DNA of 64,000 bases from Paenibacillus tarimensis (GCF_021532315.1 NZ_JAKGAO010000009.1:1-64000); one strand, 5' to 3'. Counted from the first letter of the stretch, positions 1-10,545 are shown. The notes: generated from the letters alone by a model not told the origin. Made by a program: numbers and translations.

Positions 1-206
1 CGCTGCGTGTAGGCGTAGATGATGATCTTCGTTAGCATTTTGGGATGGTAGCTGTCCCGGCCACCACCGGGGTAAGCTTTTGCAAATAAGCTTATAGGCA
101 AGTGGTTGACAGCATCATTAACGATACGGACGAGATGGTTTGGAGGGACGTCTTCTTGCAGGTCCATTGGCAAGGCTAGATGGTCCATAGTATATTGGAT
201 ATACAT
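1..206 (-). CDS. IS1182-type transposase, N-terminal part (runs off window start)
   Basis: The reverse strand reads MYIQYTMDHLALPMDLQ, followed by an acidic-hydrophobic stretch and an AKAYPGGGRDSYHPKMLTKI segment. This is the usual N-terminus of IS1182-family DDE transposases, which cut and paste their own element. Only about 68 residues are inside the window and the catalytic DDE domain lies beyond position 1. The ATG at 206-204 is preceded on the minus strand by AGAGAGG at good spacing, so the start is well supported. The leader contains an inverted repeat that could hide this ribosome-binding site (see the separate entry). Whether the copy is intact cannot be judged from here. Confidence 0.8.
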   Translation of the reverse strand, partial: MYIQYTMDHLALPMDLQEDVPPNHLVRIVNDAVNHLPISLFAKAYPGGGRDSYHPKMLTKIIIYAYTQ

Positions 207-267
207 AAGAAACCTCTCTTCTTTAGATGGTGGGTGGTACTTCCATCCTAACAAAGACAGGTTTCTT
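207..267 (-). promoter_or_regulatory. Inverted repeat in transposase leader covering the RBS
   Basis: On the minus strand AAGAAACCT (267-259) pairs perfectly with AGGTTTCTT (215-207), which sits directly before the transposase start codon and includes part of its Shine-Dalgarno sequence. A second short stem, GATGG/CCATC, lies inside the loop. By analogy with other insertion sequences such a hairpin can block translation from transcripts entering from outside. That role is inferred. Confidence 0.5.
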
Positions 268-451
268 TTTCTTTTTAAATTTGGAAGGGTAAACCAAAAC
301 GGAGCAGGTCGAATGTTTCTGGAGAAGCGGTAGCGTCCGCCTTTTCTTGGGGATTCCATCCTTGCTTAATTGTTAAAGGAATCCATGAGCAACAGCGGCC
401 CTTAAGAATATTCGAAATGCGCAGTAGCTTTTGTTTGGCCCGAATTAATAC

Positions 452-496
452 AGGGGGTGCCCCATGTCATCTTGAATGACTTATGGGACACCCCCT
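452..496. repeat. Near-perfect inverted repeat (hairpin), IS end or katA terminator
   Basis: AGGGGGTGCCCCATGTCAT (452-470) faces ATGACTTATGGGACACCCCCT (476-496), giving a long stem with one mismatch and a two-base bulge. It lies between the 5' end of the transposase gene and the 3' end of katA. On the plus strand it is followed by TTGTTTGTT. It may be the outer end of the insertion sequence, a bidirectional terminator, or both. The rest of 207-531 holds no convincing gene. Confidence 0.5.
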
Positions 497-531
497 TTGT
501 TTGTTCAGTTATATCGTGGATGACAATAATA

Positions 532-1998
532 TTATGCCTTGGGCACTTGCAGTCCAAGCCCTTCAGCTACCCGCTGCCCATATTCCGGGTCGGCTTTGTA
601 GAAATGGGCAATCTGACGCAGCTTGATCTCATCATGCTCAACCGGCTTCATTGCACCGACGATGTTGGCGACAAGGCGAGCGCGCTCATCCTCACTCAGC
701 AGACGGTACAAGTCACCGGCTTGTGTGTAGTGGTCGTCATGATCATAAGCGGTGCTGTCCGCATACCCTGACACCTCGAACGGTGAAATGCGGTCCTTAG
801 GCGATTCAGTAGGTCCTCCGAAGCTGTTCGGCTCGTAATAGGTGGAGGAGCCTCCGTTGCCGTCGGCACGCATCTGGCCATCACGCTGGTTGTTCCGCAC
901 TTCGGCCACCGGACGGTTGACCGGCAGTGTGTTGTGATTAGCGCCGACACGGTAGCGGTGCGCATCCGAGTAGGCGAACAGGCGGCCCTGCAGCATCTTG
1001 TCAGGTGATGCTTCGATACCGGGAACGAAGTTGCCAGGCGAGAAGGTGGCCTGCTCCACTTCTGCAAAATAATTTTCCGGATTACGGTCCAGCACCATAC
1101 GTCCCACTTCAATCAGCGGATAATCCTTCTGAGACCATACCTTCGTTACGTCAAACGGATCGAACCGGTAGGTATCCGCATCTTCCAGCGGCATGATCTG
1201 AACGAACAGCTTCCAGGCAGGGAAGTCTCCCTTGTCGATGGCGTTGAACAGGTCCTCGGTATGATAATCCGGATTCGTGCCTGCAAGCTCTGCCGCCAAG
1301 TTGACATCCAGATTCTTGACGCCCTGCTCTGTCTTGAAGTGGTATTTCACCCATACACCCTTGCCTTCGGCATTCACCCATTTGAAGGTATGGCTGCCGA
1401 ACCCGTGCATATGGCGGTATGTAGCCGGAATGCCGCGGTCGGACATCAGGATGGTAACCTGATGCAGCGATTCAGGGGAGAGCGACCAGAAATCCCATAC
1501 GGCATTCGGATTTTTCAAGTGGGTCTGGGGATGGCGTTTTTGGGTATGAATGAAATCCGGGAATTTAATCGCATCACGAATGAAGAAGACTGGCGTGTTG
1601 TTGCCGACCAGATCATAGTTTCCTTCTTCGGTATAAAATTTAACGGCAAATCCGCGGGGGTCGCGTACCGTATCGGCTGAGCCGAGCTCACCGGCAACGG
1701 TAGAGAACCGGATGAACATAGGCGTCCGCTTGCCGACTTCAGAGAGGAACGCTGCTTTCGTATAGCTTGATACATCCCGGGTTACCTCAAAATAACCGTG
1801 TGCGCCTGCACCCTTGGCATGCACGACCCGTTCTGGCACACGCTCTCTGTTAAAGTGAGCAAGCTTCTCAAGGAGATGCACATCCTGAATCAAGACCGGA
1901 CCGCGCGGTCCGGCGGTCAGCGAGTTCTGGTTATCGCCTACCGGAGCACCTGTACTTGTTGTTAGTTTATTCGGACTATTCTGATTACTTGTACTCAA
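532..1998 (-). CDS. katA: Catalase KatA (heme, monofunctional)
   Basis: This heme catalase converts hydrogen peroxide to water and oxygen in the cytoplasm. It has 488 residues, the size of small-subunit clade-3 catalases. The active-site signature [18 protein letters not shown] carries the catalytic His (about residue 60). [14 protein letters not shown] carries the catalytic Asn (about 133), and [10 protein letters not shown] carries the proximal heme-ligand Tyr (about 343). The start is a TTG at 1998-1996, supported by GAGGTG seven bases upstream. The gene is transcribed alone, toward the insertion sequence. PerR or Fur control would be usual for such a gene, but I could not find a clear PerR box in 2000-2060. 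The assignment is very secure. Confidence 0.97.
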   Translation of the reverse strand: MSTSNQNSPNKLTTSTGAPVGDNQNSLTAGPRGPVLIQDVHLLEKLAHFNRERVPERVVHAKGAGAHGYFEVTRDVSSYTKAAFLSEVGKRTPMFIRFSTVAGELGSADTVRDPRGFAVKFYTEEGNYDLVGNNTPVFFIRDAIKFPDFIHTQKRHPQTHLKNPNAVWDFWSLSPESLHQVTILMSDRGIPATYRHMHGFGSHTFKWVNAEGKGVWVKYHFKTEQGVKNLDVNLAAELAGTNPDYHTEDLFNAIDKGDFPAWKLFVQIMPLEDADTYRFDPFDVTKVWSQKDYPLIEVGRMVLDRNPENYFAEVEQATFSPGNFVPGIEASPDKMLQGRLFAYSDAHRYRVGANHNTLPVNRPVAEVRNNQRDGQMRADGNGGSSTYYEPNSFGGPTESPKDRISPFEVSGYADSTAYDHDDHYTQAGDLYRLLSEDERARLVANIVGAMKPVEHDEIKLRQIAHFYKADPEYGQRVAEGLGLQVPKA

Positions 1999-2353
1999 GA
2001 TCGATCACCTCATCGTTAAATGTTGTCTCCATACAGGTATATGGAAGCCCGATCAGCTTTAGCCCTGACGGGGAATAAGAGACGGAATCAGCGAAGCTGG
2101 CAGCCGTCTATCGCCCTTCATTTTCCCAAGCTAATCAAGCTAGATTTACTATATCACCGATTTTTGGGGCTGTCGATAAATGTAGAAGGGAATCGGAGAG
2201 ATGTCATAATTCGACCATTAATGAAGCTTAAATGAGGGGGAAATGAATAAACGCGCCGGAGTCTGCCAATTTACAAAATCTATATCATCTGTTGGGAGAA
2301 TCCCATGATAGAATGGTGGCGCAGTGCAATTTAGCGATTAGTAGGAGGTAATG
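1999..2353. other. Intergenic region between divergent katA and secreted-protein gene
   Basis: About 355 bases contain the promoters of two divergent genes. I see an AGGAGGT ribosome-binding site just before 2354 and a small palindrome TGGGAGAATCCCA near 2300. I found no convincing -35/-10 pair, no structured RNA and no additional gene. A short open frame at 2020-2235 has no ribosome-binding site or recognisable product. Confidence 0.4.
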
Positions 2354-5137
2354 ATGAGACAAGCAGGAAAAGGTAATACGTTGTGGTCGAAATGGTTCGT
2401 TGCCCTGACGGTTGCGGTCACTCTTGTGACCGGATTAACTGGCGGCATGTATCCCGCCAAGGCGGAAGGCCCGACAGATCCAGCGCCTTATATCGAGCCC
2501 AAGGTAGTTAATGATAATGCGGGCAAGAAGGTCCTCTTTGACAACACACACGCCCAGACAGCCGGCGCAGCCGACTGGGTAATTGACGGCGGGTTCTCGG
2601 ATTTTGCGAATGCACTGGCCAATGACGGCTTTTATGTAAAAGAGCTGCGCAAATCGGCGCCGTTCACGTATGACGACCTGAAGGCGTACGACGTCTTCGT
2701 TATTGCGGAGCCGAATATTCCGTTTAAGCAAAGCGAGCAGGCGGCCATGGAGAAGTATGTCATGGACGGCGGCAGCATCTTCTTCATCGGCGATCATTAT
2801 AATGCAGACCGGAATAAGAACCGCTGGGACGGTTCGGAGTCGTTCAACGGCTACCGCCGCGGAGCATGGGAAGATCCGACCAAGGGCATGAGCACAGAGG
2901 AGAAGAACTCGGCTGCGATGCAGGGAGTCGTAAGCTCGGACTGGCTCGGCACCAAGTTCGGTGTCCGTTTCCGCTACAATTCGCTCGGCAACGTAACAGC
3001 GAATCAGATCGTAGCGCCTGACCAGGCGTTCGGTATCACGGAAGGCGTATCGGCGGTTGCAATGCATGCCGGTTCCACGCTTGCTATTACGGACCCGTCA
3101 AAAGCAAAGGGCATCGTCTATGTGCCTGAGACCAATGAAGCATGGCCGCATGCCGTGGACCAGGGTGTATATAACGGGGGCGGCATTGCAGAAGGGCCTT
3201 ATGTAGCAGTATCCAAGCTGGGAGCGGGCAAAGCGGCTTTCATCGGGGATTCCTCACCGGTAGAGGATGCTACGCCTAAATATTTGCGTGAAGAGACAGG
3301 CGGGAAGAAGACAACCTATGATGGCTTCAAGGAAGTCGATGACGGCGTACTGCTTGTGAATCTGATTAACTGGCTGTCTGAGCAGGAGAGCTATACAAGC
3401 CTGGAGCAGGTAGAAGGCCTCGAGCTGGATAACGCTACAAAGCTGCTGGCCTTCGAAGAACCGGCGGCCTCCACGGAGCCGCAGGCTGAGCCATGGTCTG
3501 CGCCAGCGGCAGGCTACAAGTGGTGGGATCCTTCGACGTTTAAGCCGGGCTCTTACGGCAGTCAGGGTACTGTCGTTCAGAATCCTGTCTACAGCTTCGT
3601 GCACCAAGCTCAGCTGCCTAATGCTGAGACCTTCCAGATTCGTGTGCTGATTGAGAATTTGCCGGCGAACACGACGGTTTCGGGACTCAGCGCAGGTATT
3701 TACTTGGCAGGCGGCACACAGGTCGCCCAGGTACAGAACGAGAACGGCAGCTGGCCGGCTTCTTACGGATACAGCAGCGCATTTAGTGCGACCTCAGACA
3801 GCAAAGGCCGTGCGTACAAGGATTTAACCGTCCGTATCAAGCCGGGTACAAGCGGAGCGGCGAACCTTCGCCTCCGTCAAAATGGAAGCAACCTGCTGAC
3901 AAAATCCGTTACGCTTGCTAATGTTCCGGCCGAGCCGCTACCGGCTGAAGGGAACCCGGCCCCGGCGCTCAGCACAATTGCCGATGCGAGATCCAAGTCG
4001 GTTGGCACAGTCGTTACCGTGGAGGGCACAGTTACCACTGTGCCCGGTTCTTTTGGCGGACAAGCCTTCTACCTGCAGGATGAGACAGGCGGTATCTATG
4101 TCTATCAAACCCAGAGCGGCTTTCAGCAAGGGGATGTGCTCAAGATTACAGCCCCGCTGACGCTGTATAACACGGAGCTCGAGCTGGCAGATGTTGAGGC
4201 CATTGAAAAGACAGGTACGGCAGAGCTTCCGGCAGCTGCCCCGGCAGATACCGTGACCGATGCTAACCAGGGCCAGCTAATTGCCATTAGCGGTGCGGTT
4301 GTGAGCAATTTTGTAACCGCCAGCCCTTCCGGCTCCTTCGAGTTTGACGCGGTGAAGGACGGCGTGAGCACGCATGTCCGCGTGGATGTACGGACAGGAC
4401 TCAGTCTGGCAGATTTTCCCTATCAAGAGGGTGATGTGCTCGACATTACAGGTGTTTCCGCTATTTTCAAAGGTGTCTATCAGCTGAAGCCGCGCGGTTT
4501 ATCCGATATTACGCTGCATGAGGTTATTCAGACTCCTGCAGCAGCACCGGGCAAGCCTGTCCTGCGAGATAACAATGGCCATGACAACGGACTGCGTGAC
4601 GGCAGCTATACGATCACCATGAACATGTGGTGGGGAGAGAACGGCACGGAGTTCCGGCTGTATGAGAACGGCGAGCTGATCAGCACGCAGAAGCTGACAG
4701 CGGCTTCTCCGTCAGCCCAGACGGCGTCTTATGAAGTAACAGGCAAGGCGAACGGTACATACACGTATACCTGTGAGCTGGTGAACGCAGCTGGCAAGAC
4801 GGCATGCCAGGAGCATGTGGTCGTTGTCAAGGACGCGAATCCCGGCAAGCCGGTCCTGTTCCAGAACAATTGGGACCGTGACGGCAGTTACACGGTAACG
4901 ATGAACATGTGGTGGGGGACAAACGCCACGGAATACCGGCTGTATGAGAATGACGTGCTGGTGGATACACAGCAGCTGACAGCCGCAACGCCATCCGCCC
5001 AGAAGGCCGTAACGGCCTTTGCGGATAAAGCACCTGGTGAATACAGCTACCGCTGTGAGCTTGTGAACGCGGCAGGAGTTACATCAAGTGAGAGTATTGT
5101 AGTAATCGTGAACGAAAGCAGCAAGCAGGCAGCATAA
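2354..5137 (+). CDS. Large secreted multidomain protein (GATase-like/OB-fold/two ChiA-N-type domains)
   Basis: The protein has about 927 residues and a Sec signal peptide ending near AKA-EG (residue 38). Residues 45-345 resemble the DUF4350/ThuA-like glutamine-amidotransferase fold ([32 protein letters not shown]). The middle, about 535-725, looks like the YhcR-type OB-fold found in extracellular nucleases ([30 protein letters not shown]). The C-terminus has two tandem domains, roughly 738-830 and 835-920, each with GSYT(I/V)TMNMWWG and (F/Y)RLYEN. These motifs match the chitinase-A N-terminal type that accompanies Paenibacillus carbohydrate-active enzymes. I see no catalytic nuclease or glycosidase domain, so the function is unknown; binding or processing of an extracellular polymer is plausible. 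Of two adjacent ATGs, 2354 has better spacing from AGGAGG. A strong terminator follows, so it is monocistronic. Confidence 0.75.
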   Translation: MRQAGKGNTLWSKWFVALTVAVTLVTGLTGGMYPAKAEGPTDPAPYIEPKVVNDNAGKKVLFDNTHAQTAGAADWVIDGGFSDFANALANDGFYVKELRKSAPFTYDDLKAYDVFVIAEPNIPFKQSEQAAMEKYVMDGGSIFFIGDHYNADRNKNRWDGSESFNGYRRGAWEDPTKGMSTEEKNSAAMQGVVSSDWLGTKFGVRFRYNSLGNVTANQIVAPDQAFGITEGVSAVAMHAGSTLAITDPSKAKGIVYVPETNEAWPHAVDQGVYNGGGIAEGPYVAVSKLGAGKAAFIGDSSPVEDATPKYLREETGGKKTTYDGFKEVDDGVLLVNLINWLSEQESYTSLEQVEGLELDNATKLLAFEEPAASTEPQAEPWSAPAAGYKWWDPSTFKPGSYGSQGTVVQNPVYSFVHQAQLPNAETFQIRVLIENLPANTTVSGLSAGIYLAGGTQVAQVQNENGSWPASYGYSSAFSATSDSKGRAYKDLTVRIKPGTSGAANLRLRQNGSNLLTKSVTLANVPAEPLPAEGNPAPALSTIADARSKSVGTVVTVEGTVTTVPGSFGGQAFYLQDETGGIYVYQTQSGFQQGDVLKITAPLTLYNTELELADVEAIEKTGTAELPAAAPADTVTDANQGQLIAISGAVVSNFVTASPSGSFEFDAVKDGVSTHVRVDVRTGLSLADFPYQEGDVLDITGVSAIFKGVYQLKPRGLSDITLHEVIQTPAAAPGKPVLRDNNGHDNGLRDGSYTITMNMWWGENGTEFRLYENGELISTQKLTAASPSAQTASYEVTGKANGTYTYTCELVNAAGKTACQEHVVVVKDANPGKPVLFQNNWDRDGSYTVTMNMWWGTNATEYRLYENDVLVDTQQLTAATPSAQKAVTAFADKAPGEYSYRCELVNAAGVTSSESIVVIVNESSKQAA

Positions 5138-5162
5138 GCCAGGGTTAAACCACGAATATGGG

Positions 5163-5198
5163 GCAGGCAGCGGGCATCCGCTGCCTGCTTCTTTTTTT
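5163..5198 (+). terminator. Rho-independent terminator after secreted protein gene
   Basis: GCAGGCAGCGG (5163-5173) and CCGCTGCCTGC (5178-5188) form an 11-bp perfect stem with a four-base loop, followed by TTCTTTTTTT. Confidence 0.92.
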
Positions 5199-5332
5199 AG
5201 CTAAACTTAGGCAGATGGTCATTGTGCACGGGCTGCGGCATAGATATAGTGAGAAGGTGTCGGAAAAACGGACAGAATCAACAGTTTTTCGACAGAGGAT
5301 TATTCAGGGAGTCAACGAGGAGGAGTAGGGCC

Positions 5333-5701
5333 GTGAATTTCATGGATAAGTTCAAGTCAGGTGTGAAGGAAGCCGGAAACAAGGCGAAGATTGTTGTCGA
5401 AGTAAACCGGCTGAAAATGCAGAACAGCTCCAAGCAGGGGGAAATCGACAAGCATTGGCAGGAAATCGGCCGAATGGTGTATGAGGCGGAGACAAGTGCA
5501 GGTTCAGCCGGTATGAATCCCGAGCTGTCTGCCCGCTGGGCCCCGCTTATTGACCGGGTCAATGTGCTGAAGGAAGAGATTCAGGCCAACCTGCTGGAGA
5601 TCAGACTGCTTACCAATGAGAAGGATTGCCCCAAATGCGGCTATAAAGCAGCAGCGGATACACAGTTCTGCGTACAGTGCGGCAGCGGCTTTGGAGGATA
5701 A
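5333..5701 (+). CDS. Small zinc-ribbon protein with coiled-coil region
   Basis: The product has about 122 residues. The N-terminal two thirds are charged and helical (MDKFKSGVKEAGNKAKIVVE, then repeated E/K/Q), probably a coiled coil. The C-terminus CPKCGYKAAADTQFCVQCG is a classical CxxC-x(10)-CxxC zinc ribbon. Such proteins are widespread in Paenibacillus and Bacillus and their role is not established. The reading frame is open further upstream, but the GTG at 5333 has AGGAGG nine bases before it. An ATG at 5342 is the alternative start. It stands alone between two terminators. Confidence 0.75.
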   Translation: MNFMDKFKSGVKEAGNKAKIVVEVNRLKMQNSSKQGEIDKHWQEIGRMVYEAETSAGSAGMNPELSARWAPLIDRVNVLKEEIQANLLEIRLLTNEKDCPKCGYKAAADTQFCVQCGSGFGG

Positions 5702-5774
5702 GGATCTGGCTGTTCCGTTATACTGCATCGTCGTATGCGGTAAGATCTGGCGCCTACTAGGGCATACATATAAT

Positions 5775-5813
5775 AAGCACCGCAGCGGGGTCACTCCGCG
5801 CGGTGCTTTATTG
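5775..5813. terminator. Bidirectional terminator between convergent genes
   Basis: AAGCACCGC (5775-5783) pairs with GCGGTGCTT (5800-5808), followed by TATTGTTTATT on the plus strand and TATTATATG on the minus strand. It lies between two convergent genes and can serve both. Confidence 0.8.
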
Positions 5814-5814
5814 T

Positions 5815-6168
5815 TTATTCCTCTTTAGTATCCCTCACGGTATCGAACCTGCGGTCAAACTTCTCTTCACCAGGCTCGGCTCCGGCTCCGTTCAGCAGAT
5901 CTGTTCCGTGGAAATGATCATGCGGCGAAGCAGGATCCACCGGGCTGTCTGCGGAAATGGCATCAGCATCCGGGATGTCCTCAATACTTTCGCCTGATTC
6001 ATCATGTGATGCTTCCCTCCGGACCTTCTCTTCGGGATAGCTGCTCAGCAGCTCCTCCTCTGCATCCGGCACTGCCTGGCTTACTCGGTTATCTTCAAAC
6101 AAGCCGAACTCCGGATCAATATCGCGTTCGGTGGCGAGTGAATGTCTGTTTTCATTGTTTTCCTTCAT
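5815..6168 (-). CDS. Small acidic hypothetical protein
   Basis: The product has 117 residues and starts MKENNENRHSLATERDIDPE. It is very rich in Asp and Glu and has no cysteines, membrane segment or recognisable domain, so it is probably largely disordered. The frame is open upstream, but the ATG at 6168 follows AAGGAGGCAACGGTT with ideal spacing. I do not recognise a family beyond a general similarity to hypothetical proteins of Paenibacillus. It is divergent from the sugar importer operon that follows. Confidence 0.6.
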   Translation of the reverse strand: MKENNENRHSLATERDIDPEFGLFEDNRVSQAVPDAEEELLSSYPEEKVRREASHDESGESIEDIPDADAISADSPVDPASPHDHFHGTDLLNGAGAEPGEEKFDRRFDTVRDTKEE

Positions 6169-6311
6169 AACCGTTGCCTCCTTATTGAAAATCCGATATA
6201 CCCCTACATTACCCCAAGAGAGCAATGACCGAATCTTCGTTAGTATGGGCATTCCTTCCACCTGCTTATTCAGAGCTCCCGAATTACGGAGGGATTGGTT
6301 GATAAAGTATA

Positions 6312-6325
6312 AAAAACCGTTAACA
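6312..6325 (+). promoter_or_regulatory. Possible cre (CcpA) site upstream of sugar importer
   Basis: AAAAACCGTTAACA matches the catabolite-response element consensus TGWAARCGYTWWCA at 11 of 14 positions. It lies about 105 bases before the importer's first gene, just after a TATAAA that could be a -10 box. CcpA control of sugar importers is common in Firmicutes. The site is inferred from similarity alone. Confidence 0.35.
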
Positions 6326-6429
6326 GATTGGAAAGACCGGGACCGCTCCAGTCCTTTATGCTAGTAGCAGCCGGTTAGCAGCCTGATAGCGGCAGCGGCA
6401 GCCAATGATGAAGAGAGGGGTTTGATTAC

Positions 6430-7539
6430 ATGATGAAGAGAGCGCTTACAACTATGCTGTTGATTGTGGTGATGATCTGGACAGCCGCTTGCGGCAGCAA
6501 CGGCGGAGGCACGGAGGGCAGCGGCGTAGCAGGGGGGAATTCTGAAGGCTCGGGGGGTAAAGTCGGGATCTCCATGCCGACCAAATCCTCTGAGCGCTGG
6601 GTCAGTGACGGGGCCAATATGCAGAAGGAATTTGAGTCGCTTGGCTATCAGGTTGATCTCCAGTATGCCGAGGATGTGGTGGAGAATCAGGTTTCCCAGA
6701 TTGAGAACATGATTACCAAGGGCGTTGATGTGCTTGTTATAGCACCGATAGACGGTCAGGCGCTGACTGATGTGCTGGATAAAGCGGCTCTATCCGAAAT
6801 CCCGGTAATTGCCTACGACCGGCTGATTAAGCAGAGCGAGAATGTCGATTATTACGCAACCTTCGATAACTTCAAGGTAGGCGTGCTGCAGGCTTCCTAT
6901 ATCGAGGATAAGCTTGGGCTGAAGGAGGGCAAGGGGCCGTTTAACATTGAGCTGTTTGCGGGTTCGCCGGACGACAACAATACGTATTTCTTCTTCGATG
7001 GCGCGATGTCCGTCCTTCAGCCTTACATCGACAGCGGCAAGCTTGTGGTCCGCAGCGGTCAGACCGATGTGGAGCAGGCGGCCACACTCCGCTGGGATGG
7101 AGCAACCGCCCAAGCCCGTATGGACAATCTGATCAGCGCGTTCTACTCCTCGGAAAAGGTGGACGCCGTGCTGTCCCCGTATGACGGAATTAGTATCGGC
7201 ATCATCTCCTCTCTGAAGGGTGTCGGGTACGGCTCGGAGAGCAAACCAATGCCGGTCATAACCGGTCAGGATGCAGAGCTGGCCTCGATTAAATCCATTA
7301 TGGCAGGCGAGCAGACGATGACAGTGTTCAAAGATACGCGGGAGCTGGCGAAGAAAGCTGTCGCGATGGCCGACAGCGTGCTGAAGGGCGAGGAAGCGGA
7401 AGTCAATGATAGGGAAACCTATGATAATGGCATGAAGGTTGTACCGGCCTACCTGCTTGAACCGTTGTCCGTTGATAAGGACAACTACAAGGAAGTTCTT
7501 GTAGAGGCTGGCTATTACAGTGAAGACCAGCTGAAGTGA
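6430..7539 (+). CDS. chvE: ChvE/XylF-type sugar-binding lipoprotein of ABC importer
   Basis: This lipoprotein (369 residues) captures a monosaccharide outside the membrane and hands it to the importer encoded by the next two genes. The signal peptide [20 protein letters not shown] ends in a TAAC lipobox (Cys 21), followed by a Gly/Ser linker. The rest is a periplasmic-binding-protein type I fold. [22 protein letters not shown] and [20 protein letters not shown] are typical of the ChvE/multiple-monosaccharide subgroup, whose ligands include galactose, arabinose, xylose and glucose; the exact sugar cannot be read from sequence. A GAGAGGGG sequence precedes the ATG. It heads an operon with the ATPase and permease genes, the classic chvE-gguA-gguB order. 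Confidence 0.9.
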   Translation: MMKRALTTMLLIVVMIWTAACGSNGGGTEGSGVAGGNSEGSGGKVGISMPTKSSERWVSDGANMQKEFESLGYQVDLQYAEDVVENQVSQIENMITKGVDVLVIAPIDGQALTDVLDKAALSEIPVIAYDRLIKQSENVDYYATFDNFKVGVLQASYIEDKLGLKEGKGPFNIELFAGSPDDNNTYFFFDGAMSVLQPYIDSGKLVVRSGQTDVEQAATLRWDGATAQARMDNLISAFYSSEKVDAVLSPYDGISIGIISSLKGVGYGSESKPMPVITGQDAELASIKSIMAGEQTMTVFKDTRELAKKAVAMADSVLKGEEAEVNDRETYDNGMKVVPAYLLEPLSVDKDNYKEVLVEAGYYSEDQLK

Positions 7540-7689
7540 CGGAAACAGCCTTTACTGGCGAGCAGGAATGCGGGCAGCTGCTTCAGCTGTCCGCAATCCG
7601 TATGCAGTTCAGTGCAGTCCAGCAGGGAATTTACGTATGAAGAGCGGCCGCAGCCAGGCGGCACAAGTTAAGGAAGGCGGGTGGCTATC

Positions 7690-9231
7690 ATGGCGGACGT
7701 CATACTCGAAATGCGCGGCATCACCAAGACCTTCCCCGGTGTTAAGGCCTTGAGTGATGTCAATCTTCAGGTGAAGGAAGGCGAGATCCATGCGCTGATG
7801 GGCGAGAACGGCGCGGGCAAGTCAACGCTGATGAAGGTGCTCAGCGGTGTCTATCCGCATGGCTCCTACAGCGGCGATATTTTATTCAAGGGCAGGCCCT
7901 GTGAGTTTCGGGGGATTAAGGACAGTGAGGAGCTGGGCATTGTCATCATTCATCAGGAGTTGGCGCTTATCCCGCAGCTGTCTATAGCAGAAAATATCTT
8001 TCTCGGCAATGAACGGGCCAGCCGGGGCGTGATCAACTGGCATGACACGATTGTCAAGACGCGGGACCTGCTGCAAACCGTCGGGCTGCCCGAGGATCCG
8101 GGCACGGTCGTATCCACGATTGGCGTCGGCAAGCAGCAGCTGGTGGAAATCGCTAAGGCGCTGTCCAAGAAGGTTAAGCTGCTTATTCTCGATGAACCGA
8201 CAGCGGCTCTTAATGAAGAGGACAGCGAGAATCTGCTCAATCTGATGCTGAGCTTCAAGCAGCAGGGGATAACCTGCATCCTCATCTCGCACAAGCTGAA
8301 TGAAATTACGAAGGTGGCCGACTCCATCACCATCCTGCGGGACGGACAGACGATAGAGACACTAGACATGAAGAAGGACAGCATTAACGAGGACCGGATT
8401 ATTAAGGGTATGGTTGGACGTGATCTCACGCACCGCTATCCCGAGCGTGAGCCGAAGATCGGGCCGGTATTTTTTCAGGTGAAGGACTGGACCGTCCACC
8501 ATCCGGCGCAGCAGGAGCGTAAGGTGGTGGCTGGCGTCAACCTGCAGATCCGGCGGGGGGAGATTGTCGGTATCGCAGGCCTGATGGGAGCCGGACGGAC
8601 GGAGCTTGCGATGAGCATATTCGGCAGGTCGTACGGCAGCCGGATCAGCGGGCAGCTGTTCAAGGACGGCAAGGAGGTCACATTCCGCAATGTATCGCAG
8701 GCAATCGAAGAAGGGATTGCTTATGTAACGGAGGACCGTAAGCATTATGGTCTTATCCTGACAGACGATATCAAGCGGAATACGACGCTGGCTAATCTCA
8801 AGAAAATTTCCAAGTCTCTGGTTGTGAACGATAATCAGGAAGTAGTGGAGGCGGAGAGCTTCCGGCGCAAGCTGGCGATCAAGACGCCGAGCATTCTGCA
8901 AAAGACCGGTAACTTGAGCGGCGGCAATCAGCAGAAGGTCGTACTGAGCAAATGGATATTCACCGATCCGGACCTGCTGATCCTGGATGAGCCGACACGC
9001 GGAATTGACGTCGGCGCCAAATATGAGATCTACACGATCATCAATCAGCTGGCCGACAGCGGCAAGGGCATTCTGATGATTTCGTCGGAGCTGCCTGAGC
9101 TGCTTGGGATGTGTGACCGGATTTACGTCATGAGCGAGGGACGGTTTACCGGCGAGGTGCTGCGCAAGGATGCCACTCAGGAAGTGCTGATGAAATGGAT
9201 GACTAAGGGCAAGGGGGCTGATGTGATATGA
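7690..9231 (+). CDS. mmsA: Sugar ABC importer ATPase, GguA/MmsA type (two nucleotide-binding domains)
   Basis: This cytoplasmic ATPase of about 513 residues energises sugar import. It is a tandem ABC protein. The first domain has Walker [10 protein letters not shown], a degenerate signature ([14 protein letters not shown]) and Walker [12 protein letters not shown]. The second has an altered P-loop ([10 protein letters not shown]), signature LSGGNQQKV and Walker [15 protein letters not shown]. That arrangement is standard for RbsA/XylG/GguA proteins. The start ATG at 7690 gives the family N-terminus [18 protein letters not shown]; a GTG nine bases earlier is possible. It lies 150 bases after the binding-protein gene and its stop overlaps the permease start (ATGA). 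Confidence 0.92.
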   Translation: MADVILEMRGITKTFPGVKALSDVNLQVKEGEIHALMGENGAGKSTLMKVLSGVYPHGSYSGDILFKGRPCEFRGIKDSEELGIVIIHQELALIPQLSIAENIFLGNERASRGVINWHDTIVKTRDLLQTVGLPEDPGTVVSTIGVGKQQLVEIAKALSKKVKLLILDEPTAALNEEDSENLLNLMLSFKQQGITCILISHKLNEITKVADSITILRDGQTIETLDMKKDSINEDRIIKGMVGRDLTHRYPEREPKIGPVFFQVKDWTVHHPAQQERKVVAGVNLQIRRGEIVGIAGLMGAGRTELAMSIFGRSYGSRISGQLFKDGKEVTFRNVSQAIEEGIAYVTEDRKHYGLILTDDIKRNTTLANLKKISKSLVVNDNQEVVEAESFRRKLAIKTPSILQKTGNLSGGNQQKVVLSKWIFTDPDLLILDEPTRGIDVGAKYEIYTIINQLADSGKGILMISSELPELLGMCDRIYVMSEGRFTGEVLRKDATQEVLMKWMTKGKGADVI

Positions 9232-10421
9232 GAGCGGAAGTAACCAAGGGGCAGAGCGGCTGGTCACTGGGCCGGTTGTTTAAAGGCAATATCAGGCAGT
9301 ACGGCATGTTTATTGCGCTGCTGCTGATCATGTTGTTATTTCAGATATTGACGGATGGGATTCTGTTAAAGCCGATTAATATTACGAACCTCATCCTGCA
9401 GAACAGCTATATTCTTATTCTGGCAATCGGCATGCTGCTAGTCATTATTACCGGCCATATTGACTTGTCTGTCGGCTCGGTAGCCGCCTTTGTCGGTGCC
9501 GTGTCTGCGATCATGATCGTGGAATGGCAGATGCATTTTGTACCGGCCATGCTGCTGTCTCTCTTGATTGGGGCTCTCATTGGAGCCTGGCAGGGCTTCT
9601 GGGTGGCGTACGTGCGCATTCCGTCATTCATCGTTACGCTGGCCGGCATGCTTCTATTCAGGGGGCTTACGCTGATTGTGCTTGAGGGTCAGTCGATATC
9701 CGGGTACCCGCGGGCTTTTCAGAAGATGAGTGCAGGCTTCATACCGGATATCCCGGGAGAATACGGCTTTCATATGGTAACGCTGCTTGCGGGAGCCGCC
9801 GTCTCGCTGATCCTCATCTTCTTAGAGTGGAAGGGCAGGCTGACGCAGCAGCGTTACGGCTTCGATGTGCTTCCGCTGCCGCTGTTCATCGGCAAGCTGG
9901 CTGTCCTGCTGGTGATTATCAATCTCTTCACGTATGTGCTTGCTTCGTATGCAGGCATTCCTAATATTCTCGTTATGCTGTTCCTGCTCATTGTGATCTA
10001 CACGTTCTTCATGCGCAAGACGATTATGGGACGCCACATCTATGCCCTCGGCGGCAACGAGAAGGCAGCGGCGCTGTCCGGAGTGAAGACGAAGAAGATG
10101 ACGTTCTGGGTGTTCGTCAATATGGGCGTCCTGGCCGCGCTCGCCGGTCTGGTGTTTGCCGCAAGGCTTGGGGCTGCCACACCAAAGGCGGGCGTCAACT
10201 TTGAGCTTGATGCCATTGCAGCCTGCTTCATCGGCGGTGCATCAGCGACTGGCGGTGTAGGAACGGTAATCGGCGCGATCGTCGGGGGTCTCGTCATGGG
10301 CGTTATGAACAACGGGATGTCACTGGTCGGTCTTGGCATCGACTGGCAGCAGGGCATTAAAGGTCTGGTGCTGCTGCTCGCAGTTGCCTTCGATCTCTAC
10401 AATAAGAACAAGACAGCTTAA
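9228..10421 (+). CDS. mmsB: Sugar ABC importer permease, GguB/MmsB type
   Basis: This integral membrane subunit (397 residues, roughly 10-12 hydrophobic helices) forms the sugar channel. [17 protein letters not shown] and a C-terminal [23 protein letters not shown] segment are hallmarks of the RbsC/XylH/GguB permease family. The C-terminal FEDDLYNKNK-like end is also usual for GguB. It is translationally coupled to the ATPase gene by a 4-base ATGA overlap. No terminator is apparent after it. The next gene begins 160 bases on, behind its own promoter. Confidence 0.9.
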   Translation: MRAEVTKGQSGWSLGRLFKGNIRQYGMFIALLLIMLLFQILTDGILLKPINITNLILQNSYILILAIGMLLVIITGHIDLSVGSVAAFVGAVSAIMIVEWQMHFVPAMLLSLLIGALIGAWQGFWVAYVRIPSFIVTLAGMLLFRGLTLIVLEGQSISGYPRAFQKMSAGFIPDIPGEYGFHMVTLLAGAAVSLILIFLEWKGRLTQQRYGFDVLPLPLFIGKLAVLLVIINLFTYVLASYAGIPNILVMLFLLIVIYTFFMRKTIMGRHIYALGGNEKAAALSGVKTKKMTFWVFVNMGVLAALAGLVFAARLGAATPKAGVNFELDAIAACFIGGASATGGVGTVIGAIVGGLVMGVMNNGMSLVGLGIDWQQGIKGLVLLLAVAFDLYNKNKTA

Positions 10422-10517
10422 ATTTGTGACAGTGGGGTAGGGCACGCTGGAAGCGGTGTTCTGCAGGGCCGATTCTCTTCAGCAGCCGTAATCGTACTCA
10501 GTTGGAAATGGTTGCGC

Positions 10518-10545
10518 TTTACCGATTAAGCATGCACGGTATAAT
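10518..10545 (+). promoter_or_regulatory. Candidate sigma-A promoter of the sensor operon
   Basis: TTTACC (10518-10523), a 16-base spacer and a perfect TATAAT (10540-10545) lie 40 bases before the anchored sugar-binding protein gene. The -35 box is a weak match. Confidence 0.5.

Noticed and set aside
1261-1680. Open frames antisense to katA
   Set aside because: No ribosome-binding site or recognisable protein; they mirror the codon pattern of the catalase gene.
8362-9267. Long open frame antisense to the sugar importer ATPase gene
   Set aside because: The translation has no family resemblance and lies wholly opposite a certain gene with high GC third positions.
10509-10522. Second possible cre site near the sensor promoter
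   Set aside because: Only about 10 of 14 positions fit on the minus strand, with both outer bases wrong; weaker than the site before chvE.
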